In this document: piece by piece, positions 17,581-27,431 of the stretch | Numbering within the stretch: position 1 is the stretch's first letter | Layout of the letters: every line of letters begins with the position of its first letter | Origin: Dyadobacter koreensis | Lineage (GTDB): Bacteria > Bacteroidota > Bacteroidia > Cytophagales > Spirosomataceae | Assembly (NCBI RefSeq): GCF_900108855.1 | Contig: NZ_FNXY01000007.1 | Location: 372,001 to 436,000, forward strand | Direction of reading: 5' to 3' | DNA: 64,000 nt | The notes under the pieces: generated by a model | Told to the model about the DNA's origin: nothing | Database searches by the model: none | The model's input: the letters and a program-made list of their open reading frames with translations, nothing else | Translations under genes and position numbers: made by a program

Positions 17581-19947
17581 TTATTTCCAGTCACCTTCCA
17601 GATTGACGCCAATGCGTAAGGCTTTCAACCCTGTGATTCCCTGCAATTCTTCTAGATCCAAAAATTCAAGATCGTTTTTCAGCATATTTTTCTCTTGCAG
17701 ATATTTTATGTAATTAACATATTCTTCTGCCGATTTGCTATTAAAGTATACCAATGCTATCTTTCCGGGCTGGGTAAGGCGTTCTCCGGTCTCTTTCACA
17801 TGCACTTTGTCGATGCGCTTTTTGATCACATGATACCGGATGTTGTAAGAGCCCTCCACGTCAAACCGCCGCTCATCATCCCGGAAGCTGATGTCGATAC
17901 TTCCCGAATTAATAAAAATCAGCTGGGTTGTTTCCAGCGGCTTTTCAATCTGCGGAATCAGTTCGTGCGTAATTCTGGCAATTCCTGCCATCGAAGTTAG
18001 CTGCCAAAGCCTGATATTATTCAGATAAAGCAGGTTAAACGTTTTATCTGGAGCAATTGCCTGACCGATATAGATATCATATTCAACGCCATCCGTCCTG
18101 AACTTCTCAAAATAACATGGATAAGTTTCCTGGATTTCATTTTTGAAAAGTTCAAGATACAGATTAACAGCGGAGTTCAACTTCTGCATCGAGTTTTCCA
18201 GTGCATTTCGATGTAAAAAAGCGATCCCACTTTCCTTGTCAACCAGTTCATAATAAGCTTTAATGCTCTCACCCAGACGCCCTTTGCTTTCTTTGAAATG
18301 ATGCAGGAACGGATACACTTCGTATTCGAGAAAATCCATTACCTTACTTTCATCGTGATCGCTGGTCTGATCCGAGATTTTATCCATCCATTTCTTACAC
18401 TTGAAAATTACCTCATCCGCAAGTCCCAGGCCGACATCTTCCTTGATATGCGCAAGCACTTTAATCAGCGCTTCGAATTGCACTTCAAGATCCGCATGCA
18501 AAGCAGCATTTCTCTCAATTGTACTATTTCGGATGTCTACTGCACCATAGAGTGGATAAACGTCTTTAAACTGGATGATCTCAATTGGGGTTTTAGGAAG
18601 CTGCGTGGCGTTGTCGCGCAGGTAATGCCAGGCAACATCTTTGAATTTCCACTGGACCGCCGGCTGCAAAGACGTAAATTTCTCGCGAATAATATCTTCA
18701 ATTTGAGCATCAAATTTATTGATCCCGTTCTGCATCATCTGCCCAATAAGCGGAAGCGCCGGTTCAAGCCGCGACAGAACTTTTTCATCCATCAGATCTT
18801 TAACTTTGGAATAAACTTCCAGTACGCCAGTCAACCGTGCGTTATTATAAACAGGAAGCAAGGCATACGACTGGACCTCATTTTTTTCCAGAATTGACAT
18901 GAATGCGTTCCTTTTTTCTATGTCGGAGATTTTTTTGTAAAAATGGACTTTAGGATCCTTGAAATATCCGTCAGCCATCCATAAAAATTCATCCTGATCT
19001 ATTCCTTCGGCCACCAACGTCTGAACTAAAACGCTGTGTGTGCAGAATTCGTCGTTAAATACAAGCCTGTCGTTCACGCGAAGCTCTGGCAACAATCCGA
19101 ATTTTATGTCCTGGCTTCCAACAAGCAGATTTAACGAGTGAATAATCTTCTCGTAATAAGACTGAAAAGTATCGGAAACCGGATTCAGAATAATATTTTT
19201 AATATTTTCCACCGCCTGGTCTGCTGTAACGTCCGTCAGCGTTATGACTGTAAACCCTTCGAATCTGAACATTGAAAAAGGGATCAGATTCATAAGAAGA
19301 GTCCAGTCAAACTCCTCTTCCGCGTGCAGTTGAACCGTATCAAAATCCAATTTGGGAAGTGGAACTTTTGCTGTGACTTCTACATAATCGGTACATACGT
19401 TAAGCTTGTAATATTTAGGCAGACACGTCTTTTCGTCCTTAATCGAAATAACCAGATCATTGCTGTGAAATGAGGGAATGTTATAAAACTTTTCAAGCAA
19501 AAATGAATAAATCATCTGCGCTTTCTGTTTCTTTTCGAAGCTTATATCGATATCCCGCAGCAGATCACATTTCACATTACCAGACTTGTCGTCCGTCAAT
19601 AAGTCATGAAATGCAGAAGTTTCGTAAAAAACAGTCTGAGAAAGTGGAATGCTAAGCGCCCATAAGGTCTCGTTCTCATCAGCAATAACCGGCACCAGCA
19701 TGTTATAAACGAGGCTCAGCTGCTCTTGAAAATCTCCTATTTCATCTAAATTGATATCTTCTAAAAATCGAGGATCAGCGGTGAAACGTTCATGAACAAA
19801 TTCAAAAAACTTCCTCTTGACTGTTTTCTCGTTTCTGATCCGGTCTTCTATATAACCTATAAATTTCCGAAAGGATAATGACACATCGACGTTCTCCAAA
19901 CCCGGAATAACATTTTGCGATATATCAAGAATGGTCTCCTTCATCAT
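17581..19947 (-). CDS. Large GAF-like signalling protein with DIRNST motif, partner of the HD-PycTM gene
   Basis: A 788-residue soluble protein of uncertain function. Residues about 270-405 look like a GAF domain (YALLPVYNNARLTGVLEVYSK). Residues 467-476 read YGAVDIRNST, like the first metal-binding motif of class III nucleotide cyclases (DIRGST). KFRTDGVEYDIYIG at about 616-629 could be compared with the second, but the 148-residue spacing is much longer than in known cyclases, so enzymatic activity is unproven. The C-terminus has a conserved-looking block YNIRYHVIKKRIDKVHVK. No membrane helix or signal peptide is seen. It starts at 19947 and runs in an operon ahead of the HD-PycTM gene. Confidence 0.7.
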   Translation of the reverse strand: MMKETILDISQNVIPGLENVDVSLSFRKFIGYIEDRIRNEKTVKRKFFEFVHERFTADPRFLEDINLDEIGDFQEQLSLVYNMLVPVIADENETLWALSIPLSQTVFYETSAFHDLLTDDKSGNVKCDLLRDIDISFEKKQKAQMIYSFLLEKFYNIPSFHSNDLVISIKDEKTCLPKYYKLNVCTDYVEVTAKVPLPKLDFDTVQLHAEEEFDWTLLMNLIPFSMFRFEGFTVITLTDVTADQAVENIKNIILNPVSDTFQSYYEKIIHSLNLLVGSQDIKFGLLPELRVNDRLVFNDEFCTHSVLVQTLVAEGIDQDEFLWMADGYFKDPKVHFYKKISDIEKRNAFMSILEKNEVQSYALLPVYNNARLTGVLEVYSKVKDLMDEKVLSRLEPALPLIGQMMQNGINKFDAQIEDIIREKFTSLQPAVQWKFKDVAWHYLRDNATQLPKTPIEIIQFKDVYPLYGAVDIRNSTIERNAALHADLEVQFEALIKVLAHIKEDVGLGLADEVIFKCKKWMDKISDQTSDHDESKVMDFLEYEVYPFLHHFKESKGRLGESIKAYYELVDKESGIAFLHRNALENSMQKLNSAVNLYLELFKNEIQETYPCYFEKFRTDGVEYDIYIGQAIAPDKTFNLLYLNNIRLWQLTSMAGIARITHELIPQIEKPLETTQLIFINSGSIDISFRDDERRFDVEGSYNIRYHVIKKRIDKVHVKETGERLTQPGKIALVYFNSKSAEEYVNYIKYLQEKNMLKNDLEFLDLEELQGITGLKALRIGVNLEGDWK

Positions 19948-20030
19948 CTGACAATTTCAGTGTAACAACTTGTTTAAATGTCGTTCGCTTCAAAGGATTT
20001 GTAACAATAATAAGAATTACTATAACCTTA

Positions 20031-20070
20031 AAAAGCCAATCATCAGACAATTATAATTGCCTGATGATTG
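20031..20070 (-). terminator. Rho-independent terminator of the NADH dehydrogenase gene
   Basis: An almost perfect 34-base palindrome (20037-20070; outer arms CAATCATCAG and CTGATGATTG, inner arms CAATTA and TAATTG, one mismatched pair). On the minus strand it is followed by GGCTTTTT. It lies 24 bases past the stop of the NADH dehydrogenase gene and upstream of the GAF gene, insulating the two. Confidence 0.8.
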
Positions 20071-20094
20071 TACATAAACTAACAATAAACAAAG

Positions 20095-21381
20095 CTATTG
20101 AATTCCTTTTTCAGGCTCACTTTTATTTTGTCTGGACGGCTTAATTATCATACGAAGGGATTGATCCTTGGTAAAATATGCGATCATCCAGTTATAAAAT
20201 GTCCTGATTCTGTTACGGTAGGTAATCAGTGAGAGCAAGTGGATGAAAAGCCAGATCAGCCATGCGAAGAAGCCCTTAAAGTGAACTGCCGGTTTTGGCA
20301 AATCGACCACAGCCTTGTTTCTTCCAATAATCGCCATTGAACCTTTATCGAAATATTCAAAAGCCTGTGGTGCTTTACCGTCTGCAATTTTCAACAAATT
20401 TTTCGCAAGCAGTTTCCCCTGCTGGATTGCAACCTGCGCAACCTGCGGATGTCCTCCGGTAAAGTTAGGATCCGTTTGCTGAATACAGGTATCGCCAATC
20501 GCGTAAACTCCGTCCACGCCTTGTACCTTATTATGTTCATCCACAATCATTCTTCTTCCACGGCCGTAACTTTCAGTTGGTATCCCTTCAAAAACCTTGG
20601 CGGTAACTCCTGCCGCCCAAATCAGATTCTTGGTTTCGATTTCCTGGCCGTTGTCAAAAATAACCTTATCATCCAGATAATCCTTTACGTGACAATTCAG
20701 CATGATCTTCACGCCAAGCTGTTTCAGATCGTCGTACGTATTCTGCTGAGATTTTTCACTCATCGGAGCCAGCAGCGCATGGCCCCCGTCAACTAAATAT
20801 ATTTCACTTCCCTTTCCTGCCAGTTCAGGATATTCTTTTCTAAGAATACCATTTCTCATCTCTGCAAACATCCCCGAAACTTCCACGCCGGTTGGTCCGC
20901 CGCCGGCGATTACAATTGTAAGCAACCGTTTAGTCTCTTCCGGATCTGTACAGATCGAAGCCTGCTCCATTTGCTGCAACAATTTATTGCGCATCTCGAT
21001 CGCGTCATCCAGCGTTTTCATTGGGATGGCTTTTGCTTTTACATTTTCCATTCCAAAATAATTGGTTTCGGCACCCGTCGCAAAAACCAGATAATCGTAG
21101 TCCATTTCCCCATTGGAAAGAATGATCTTCTTTTCCGCCGGAACAACCTTAAGCAATTCACCCAGACGGAAATGAAGATTTTTTTTACCTGAAAATAATT
21201 TACGAAACGGATAGCTGATGCTCGAAGGTTCCAGAAAAGCAGTGGCAACCTGATAAATCAGCGGCGGGAAAAAATTATAGTTATTTTTATCAACAAGTGT
21301 TACTTCAAACTGATCCTTATTGGCAAGGTCAAGCGCAAGATTAATACCTGCAAATCCACCGCCTATAATTACTACTTTCAT
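20095..21381 (-). CDS. ndh: Type II NADH dehydrogenase (NAD(P)/FAD-dependent oxidoreductase)
   Basis: A 428-residue single-subunit flavoprotein. The FAD dinucleotide-binding motif is VVIIGGGFAGINLALDLA (7-12 Gly motif), and the NADH-binding motif is VIAGGGPTGVEVSGMFAEM near residue 160. The C-terminal segment VYAIGDTC precedes a hydrophobic amphipathic end (FFAWLIWLFIHLLSLITYRNRIRTFYNW) that anchors NDH-2 enzymes to the membrane. It oxidises NADH and reduces menaquinone without proton pumping. It is a single gene with its own terminator. Confidence 0.92.
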   Translation of the reverse strand: MKVVIIGGGFAGINLALDLANKDQFEVTLVDKNNYNFFPPLIYQVATAFLEPSSISYPFRKLFSGKKNLHFRLGELLKVVPAEKKIILSNGEMDYDYLVFATGAETNYFGMENVKAKAIPMKTLDDAIEMRNKLLQQMEQASICTDPEETKRLLTIVIAGGGPTGVEVSGMFAEMRNGILRKEYPELAGKGSEIYLVDGGHALLAPMSEKSQQNTYDDLKQLGVKIMLNCHVKDYLDDKVIFDNGQEIETKNLIWAAGVTAKVFEGIPTESYGRGRRMIVDEHNKVQGVDGVYAIGDTCIQQTDPNFTGGHPQVAQVAIQQGKLLAKNLLKIADGKAPQAFEYFDKGSMAIIGRNKAVVDLPKPAVHFKGFFAWLIWLFIHLLSLITYRNRIRTFYNWMIAYFTKDQSLRMIIKPSRQNKSEPEKGIQ

Positions 21382-21696
21382 TATCTAAATTATTTTAATT
21401 AAATAATAATCCGAATCATCCAATTACCTGACTATAGTCAGTCCAATTATCAGGCCAATGGAAATTTTATACGGATGTTATGCCATAATGCTATTTTTCC
21501 GACATAAAGTCGGAATAGCCGTGGCTACGGACGAAGATAATAAAAGAAAGGAGGAATTCGGAAATTTTGGCAGAAGCAAATCATGGGATATTACAACAAT
21601 CCCAAAATTCGAAAAGCTTATCAAATAATAGAAAAGCGTGGAAATAGTAGCCTCAGCACTATTTCCAGCAACAAATGAGAAATTTCACCAAATTCT
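21382..21696. other. Intergenic stretch with a possible gene remnant
   Basis: About 315 bases between ndh and the GNAT gene. A 46-codon plus-strand frame (21488..21628) reads VGIAVATDEDNKRKEEFGNF and then GRSKSW, faintly like the start of NifX/NifB-type dinitrogenase-cofactor domains, with no remainder of such a gene. A small hairpin (TTCCGAC/GTCGGAA, 21497-21515) lies inside it without a T-run. Treat as a possible fragment only. Confidence 0.25.
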
Positions 21697-22638
21697 TTAA
21701 AATTGTTTTTGTATAAACGGAGTATAAAGCATTGCGGTACAAAAACAGTTGTGAAAATCCTTCGCCTGAAGAGCCTTATAATTCACACAGCTTCTGCAGC
21801 CCTCCCAGAATTTTTTTTCCGTAGTGATCTCGCCATAGGTTACTGCTTCGAAACCCAACCGGGTATTCATTTTCATCACCGCCAGCCCAGTGGTGATACT
21901 GAAAATTTTCGCCTTTGGGTAACGCTGGCGAGAAAGAGCAAATATTTTTTCCTTGATCGCTTTTGCAACGCCAAGATTCCGGTATGCCGGAGAAACGATC
22001 AGACCTGAATTTGATACAAATTCACGATTTTGCCAGGTTTCAATATACGAAAACCCAACCCACTCGCCTGCATTAGTCAGAGCGATTATCGCCTTACCTT
22101 CTTTCATTTTTTTAATAATGGAAGCTGGTTTTCGCTTTGATATTCCGCAGCCTCTGAGCAGCGCGGACGCTTCCATTTCCCTTGTGATCTTACCGGCATA
22201 CTGTGCATCTTCGCAGGTAGCCACACGTATGCTAATATTGTCGAGAGTAATATTTTCCAAAACATTATCAGTTCCCAAGCAGGCCCTGACCTGTTCAATC
22301 TCATTTAAATAAATCTCGTAGAAATCATCGGGGATAAAGAATTTTAATCTTTTCTTTTCATCTTCACCCCGTTGAAAAAAAGCCGAAAATGACGAAATAA
22401 AACTTCGCTTAATCGCATTCTTAATAATCCAGTCGCCCTGATTGTAAAGACGGTCTGCCAGATCAAAGCATTTTCGCGATAAATTCAAATTGTAATCTAA
22501 CACTGCCTCTTTTGAAAAATCCAGCAAACGCTGAACGGATTTATAGATATCTGTGGAAAGAGAATTTCTTTTGTACAACCTGTTTAACTCGGGAAATTCG
22601 GATTCTATTAGTTTCGTGCCTTCTAGCTGCGATATCAT
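21697..22638 (-). CDS. GNAT N-acetyltransferase, Bacteroidota N-acetylglutamate-synthase-like, with N-terminal DUF7674-like domain
   Basis: A 313-residue two-domain protein. Residues 136-305 form a GNAT domain with the acetyl-CoA loop YRNLGVAK (219-226) and features of the acetyltransferase that opens arginine biosynthesis in Bacteroidota: GEWVGFSYIETWQNREFVSN, SGLIVSPAYRN, TTGLAVMKMNTRLGF, and a cysteine-rich end (FWEGCRSCVNY, NCFCTAMLY). Residues about 25-115 form an extra helical domain (DIYKSVQRLLDFSKEA, SRKCFDLADRLYNQG) that resembles the whole protein encoded at 48910-49188. No other arginine genes are nearby, so its role in arginine synthesis is uncertain. Single gene. Confidence 0.78.
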   Translation of the reverse strand: MISQLEGTKLIESEFPELNRLYKRNSLSTDIYKSVQRLLDFSKEAVLDYNLNLSRKCFDLADRLYNQGDWIIKNAIKRSFISSFSAFFQRGEDEKKRLKFFIPDDFYEIYLNEIEQVRACLGTDNVLENITLDNISIRVATCEDAQYAGKITREMEASALLRGCGISKRKPASIIKKMKEGKAIIALTNAGEWVGFSYIETWQNREFVSNSGLIVSPAYRNLGVAKAIKEKIFALSRQRYPKAKIFSITTGLAVMKMNTRLGFEAVTYGEITTEKKFWEGCRSCVNYKALQAKDFHNCFCTAMLYTPFIQKQF

Positions 22639-22760
22639 GGTTTTGATGTATTATGAATATGTCTGTTGAAAGTTTTTATTAAAATCCAACACCAGCAAGT
22701 CAACACGAAATAACACGCACTGAAAATGAATCAATTAAGCTAAACTGATTGAAGAAAAGA

Positions 22761-22807
22761 AAAAAACACCGTTTCATATTGATAGGTTTGTATCAATATG
22801 AAACGGT
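22761..22807 (-). terminator. Rho-independent terminator of the permease array
   Basis: A perfect 17-base stem (22768-22784 with 22791-22807) around a six-base loop. On the minus strand a G and then six T follow. It lies 42 bases beyond the stop of the decayed last permease, so the array still ends with a strong terminator. Confidence 0.9.
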
Positions 22808-22848
22808 ACGTCATCTAACAAAAGTCAATAAATATTTCCATCCCGAAA

Positions 22849-24915
22849 TCATTCACTGCGCAGGCTTATAACCGTATTCAGCAAAGCGGCCTTAACCGCC
22901 TGAATGCTGACTGTGAACAAAGTGATCATTAAAGCGCCAAAAGTTACTGCCGCAAAAATCCACCAGGAAATATCGACCCGGTACTGATAATTTTCAAGCC
23001 ATCCGTTCATAAACCAGCGGGCAACGGGCGTCGCAATCAGGCAGGAAATAATGACCAGGGTTACGAAATCTGTGGAGAGCATTTGCCAGAGATCTGCCAC
23101 CGAAGCGCCATGACGGATTGACCGGAGAAAATGGGTTTTCTTTGATCATATCTTTTACAATGCCAATAATCCTGAACTCCTTGCCGTTCACTCTTACGAA
23201 CGATTCCAAAGGTTTTTGAATTCCGGTAAGTTTAAGAGCTGATTCGTTCAGAATGATTGCAGAAGTGTCCGTCGAGAAAGCTCTGGAAAAATCCCGCCCC
23301 CGCGACAATTTCCAGCCAATGGTGCGTCCGTAATCGTGGGTAACACTGTTTGACATAATCAAAGGGTGGGAATCAGGATTTTTGCCGGGCCAGGAAAAAT
23401 TTGTTGTCCCACCATCCTGGGCAGTTACCGAACCGGAAGATTCAGCCATATACACCACAGCTCCTGAGTTTCTGAGATCATTTCGGAGCGCGGCGTAGCG
23501 CCTGAACAGCTCAGGCGAATCTATCCTGACCTCAATCAACCCGCCTTTATTGTATCCGACCGGACGATTTTTAGCAAATTGGATTTGACGAAAAACAACG
23601 ACTGTCCCTATGATCAAACTCACAGAAACTGTAAACTGTACAATGACCAGAACTTTTCTGGGCACCGCTGCAAATCGTCCTGCACGAAGATTCCCTTTCA
23701 ATACTTTCAAGGGCTGAAACGAGGAAAGGTAAAGGGCAGGATAACTACCAGCGACAATACCTGTGAACAAGCTGAATGTGATTCCGGCGAGCCAAAACCA
23801 CGGATTAAACCAAGGCATTGTCATCTTTTTTTCGGCGACCTCGTTGAACAAGGGCAGTGAAACCTCTACTAAAAAAATGAAAGGAAAAACGCCATGGCCA
23901 CAACCAAAAACGATTCACTGAAAAACTGACTTACGAGCTGTATACGCATCGCCCCGATCGCTTTACGCACCCCCACCTCTTTTGCCCTTTTTTCCGACCG
24001 GGCCGTACTTAAATTCATAAAATTGATACAAGCCAAAAACAGTACGAAGCAGCCAGTGATACCAAAAAGCCAGACAAACTGAATTGATCCGCCCACGTTG
24101 ACGCCATTTTCAAATTCTGAATACAAATGCCATCGAGCCATCGGATGCAGGAAAAATTCCGGTTTATAAGCCGGAGGATTATCCCTTTTCATCCTTAGGT
24201 CTTTAATCTTGGCAGAGGCTTGCTAAAACCGGATCCGTCTTTAAGTAATACATATAATTGAAACGAATTTTCATCCCACTGCGCCTGAGAGGTCCTGGCA
24301 CAAGAATCCATGCTCAAAAGTAAGTCCCATGGAGTTAGGAATGTAATCTCATTAAGAAACGTATTTTCAGGAAAATCTTCGTATACCCCCGTTACTCTGA
24401 GGCTTACCCGATTGTCAATTACAATCAGCTTATTCAGCGCAGATTCGCTTCCAAAAATACTTTTGCAAGTGATTCACAGAGAAAATAGAATTGACGTCAT
24501 TTAAGCCACTTCAATTTCCGGCCAGCATTTTTAAAGACATGATGTCAATGAAAGATGGCTCTACAGCACTTCCTGATTTCGAGAATTTCTTTTCTCCGGA
24601 CGATAGATTCAATAGCTGATTTTTCGATAGACTGACTGATTCAAAATCCGGATATTTCGTCCGTAACTCCTCAGCCAGGGGAACAGGCACGACGCCATAA
24701 CTAACTTTTTTGACATCGAACTTTACAAATTGCCAGACCTGCGCGATCCGCTTGTAATTTTTGTGATATTTATTGAACGACAGCTCATCATAAATCCATA
24801 AACCTATCAAGATTGCAACCGCCATCCCGACGGACAATCCAACGATATTGATCGCAGAATAAATCCTTTTTTTTCACAGGTTTCTCAATGCGATCTTGAA
24901 GTAGTTTTCTAACAT
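22849..24915 (-). pseudogene. Decayed ABC transporter permease (MacB/FtsX type), last of the array
   Basis: The start MLENYFKIALRNL at 24915 is followed directly by an in-frame TGA (24874-24876), then KKRIYSAINIVGLSVGMAVAIL in the same frame. Further breaks lie near 24511, 24192-24300 and 23860. An internal deletion of roughly 100-150 codons joins VKDMIKENPFSPV (about 23125) to the segment that should read GASVADLWQML, out of frame. The last part (ADLWQMLSTDFVTLVIISC...VISLRSE) is intact. The best relative in the window is the first gene of the array (shared ACINFMNLSTARSEKRAKEVG and FAAVPRKVLV). It cannot make a functional permease. Confidence 0.93.
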
Positions 24916-24980
24916 GGCTTTTAAAGTTTAAGATTTTCAACTTAAACACACTTACGCCAATCAAATACTAAGGATAGGAA

Positions 24981-27416
24981 TTAATCACTTGCAAGACTTT
25001 TTACCGGATTTTTCATAGCCGCTTTTATGCTTTGAAAACTCACTGTCAAAAGGGCTATAAAAACAGTTGAGACGCCAGCCAGAAGGAAAATCCAGCCATT
25101 TACCTCTACCTTGTAAGCAAAATTATGCAACCACAAATTTATAGCACCCCAGGCTACGGGCGAGGCAATCACGATAGAAATCAGTACCGGTTTTAAAAAG
25201 TCTTTGGAAAGCAATGCGGTGATACTGCCGACAGATGCGCCGAGTACTTTTCGAATCCCGATTTCCTTCGTCCGCTGCTCTGCGGAAAAGGCGCTTAGTC
25301 CAAAAAGTCCAAGGCAGGCGATAACTATGGCGACCGAAGCGAAAGCCGTAAATATGCTTTCAACGCGCTGCTCGGACCGATACATAGCATCAAAATCTTC
25401 ACTCAGAAATGAATACTCAAACGGACGACCTGGAGCTACTTTTTCCCAGTTTTCACGCAGAGAAAAAATTTCAGAACCCAGCGCGCTGGATGTTATACGA
25501 AAAGATACGGATTCAAGAAAAGCCTGTTTAACCTGTTGACCAAGTGCGTTTCCGCTGACAAAAAGTCCAAGAGGTTCAATTTGATTTCGCAGCGACTCAT
25601 AATGGAAATCTTTAATGACGCCAATGATTGTCGCCTTTTCTTCCCCCGTTTTATGAATGGTTTTGCCTATCGGATTTTTATAACCAAGCTTTTTAGCAGC
25701 GCTTTCATTAATAATCACCGCTTGCTGATCAGCGATATTGCCTTCCTGAAAATCCCTTCCCTGGACAAGCACCAGACCCATTGTTTTAACATAATCAGCA
25801 TCGACCATCCACTCCTGCATGTTCACCGCGGATTGCTCATCTGTCTTTTCTTTGGGATACCACATATCATTCCAACGCTGCGAAGTGACAGGAAGAAATC
25901 CACTTACCGTACCCGATTTCACTCCGGCACTTTTCACAGCTTCATTTTTAAAGGTAATAACATCAGACTCATTGGATTGTCCGGTTTTCACGATCAAAAC
26001 ATGTTCTTTGTCAAATCCAAGCCTTTTCGACCTGATAAACCTTAGCTGCTGACTGATCAGGAGTGTTGCGGTAATTAATAAAATTGAGATAGAAAACTGG
26101 CAAACAACAAGATAACTTCGAACGCTCTCCCGTTTATTAAATAATTTCAAGCCCCCTTTGAGCGCCGATATAGGTTGAAAGGATGACAGATAAAATGCAG
26201 GATAAATCCCAGCCAAAAGACCGGTTGCCAAGGTTCCAGCTAATATGAAAAAGATGGATTCTGGATTAGCGACTGCAAGAAATGAAAGTTTCTTTGCCGC
26301 AAGAGCATTAAAATAAGGTAATAAGATGTACAGAAATAATACGCCCGTCATCAGCGATAACCACGTAGTTAACATGGATTCTGAAAGAAACTGTAAAACC
26401 AGAACCGACCGATCCGAGCCCATCACCTTCCGAACTCCTACTTCACGTGCACGCTTGACCGACCTGGCGGTAGTCAGGTTGATAAAATTGAAAACCGCGA
26501 TCAGCAGAATAAACATACCGATAGCAAGGAAAATATAAAAATACTCTATGCTTCCATTGGCTGCCAGCTCGCCCTGCCTGTCGGATTTCAAGTGAATATC
26601 CAGCAATGGCATAAGTGAATACCGAAAGTCATTGCCTGATTTTCTGGATTCTGCGAGAGATCTTTGAAAATATCGCCTGAGTGCCGGATCCATGTAGAGC
26701 TGGACAATTTTTTCAAATTTCGCAGTGATTATTTTGGGGTCTGACCCCGATTTCAAAACGACGTAGGTGTTAAAAATGTGGTTAGTCCATTTATTAGTCT
26801 TCGCGTCGTTTGTTTCGTATAAAGGCAAGAAAAAGTCTGCCTGAAAGTGAGATTGATCCGGTACGTCTTTCATGACTCCGGATACCCTGCGCACATCCTT
26901 TGTGTCAAAAATCAGAATTTTATTAAGCACATCCGTCGTGCCAAAATACTTTCTGGCCATCTTTTCTGATATGACTACGGACAAAGGATCGCTTAGTGCC
27001 TTTTGCGGACTTCCGGTGATCATCGGTAAAGTGAATACTTCAAAGACGCTTGAGTCGGCATAAATTATATTTTGCTCCCGAAACACTGCGTGGCCGCTTT
27101 TTACAAGCTTACTGCCATACTTACCTAAACGTGTTGACTCTTCAACTTCCGGTATATCCCGTTTCAAAGTTTCTGCCATCGGCGTCGGCGAAGCAGCACC
27201 TTGCATACTCTTACCTGAATAACTGAGATCACTGTTTATCCGATAAATTCTGTCCGCTTTCAGATTATAGCGATCAAAACTATATTCGTCTTTTATGTAG
27301 AGCATACATAAAAGACTGATCGCAAAACCCAGCGCCAGCCCGAAAATATTGATACAAGAATACCCTTTATTTCGCGTTAGATTCCGGAAAGCTATTTTAA
27401 TATAATTCTTTATCAT
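24981..27416 (-). CDS. ABC transporter permease (MacB_PCD/FtsX)
   Basis: An 811-residue permease with an N-terminal membrane helix (NIFGLALGFAISLLCMLYI). It has two periplasmic MacB-like core domains and two three-helix FtsX units, each starting with the coupling-helix motif: RAREVGVRKVMGSDRS near residue 330 and QRTKEIGIRKVLGAS near 715. It ends in NPVKSLASD. Proteins of this layout need a separate LolD/MacB-type ATPase, and none is encoded nearby. It lies 64 bases before the decayed copy and 15 bases after the previous permease stop. The substrate is unknown. Confidence 0.9.
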   Translation of the reverse strand: MIKNYIKIAFRNLTRNKGYSCINIFGLALGFAISLLCMLYIKDEYSFDRYNLKADRIYRINSDLSYSGKSMQGAASPTPMAETLKRDIPEVEESTRLGKYGSKLVKSGHAVFREQNIIYADSSVFEVFTLPMITGSPQKALSDPLSVVISEKMARKYFGTTDVLNKILIFDTKDVRRVSGVMKDVPDQSHFQADFFLPLYETNDAKTNKWTNHIFNTYVVLKSGSDPKIITAKFEKIVQLYMDPALRRYFQRSLAESRKSGNDFRYSLMPLLDIHLKSDRQGELAANGSIEYFYIFLAIGMFILLIAVFNFINLTTARSVKRAREVGVRKVMGSDRSVLVLQFLSESMLTTWLSLMTGVLFLYILLPYFNALAAKKLSFLAVANPESIFFILAGTLATGLLAGIYPAFYLSSFQPISALKGGLKLFNKRESVRSYLVVCQFSISILLITATLLISQQLRFIRSKRLGFDKEHVLIVKTGQSNESDVITFKNEAVKSAGVKSGTVSGFLPVTSQRWNDMWYPKEKTDEQSAVNMQEWMVDADYVKTMGLVLVQGRDFQEGNIADQQAVIINESAAKKLGYKNPIGKTIHKTGEEKATIIGVIKDFHYESLRNQIEPLGLFVSGNALGQQVKQAFLESVSFRITSSALGSEIFSLRENWEKVAPGRPFEYSFLSEDFDAMYRSEQRVESIFTAFASVAIVIACLGLFGLSAFSAEQRTKEIGIRKVLGASVGSITALLSKDFLKPVLISIVIASPVAWGAINLWLHNFAYKVEVNGWIFLLAGVSTVFIALLTVSFQSIKAAMKNPVKSLASD

Positions 27417-27431
27417 GGCACATGGATTTGA

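Noticed and set aside
21497..21527. Two small adjacent hairpins after ndh
   Set aside because: Short stems without a following T-run; not convincing as terminators.
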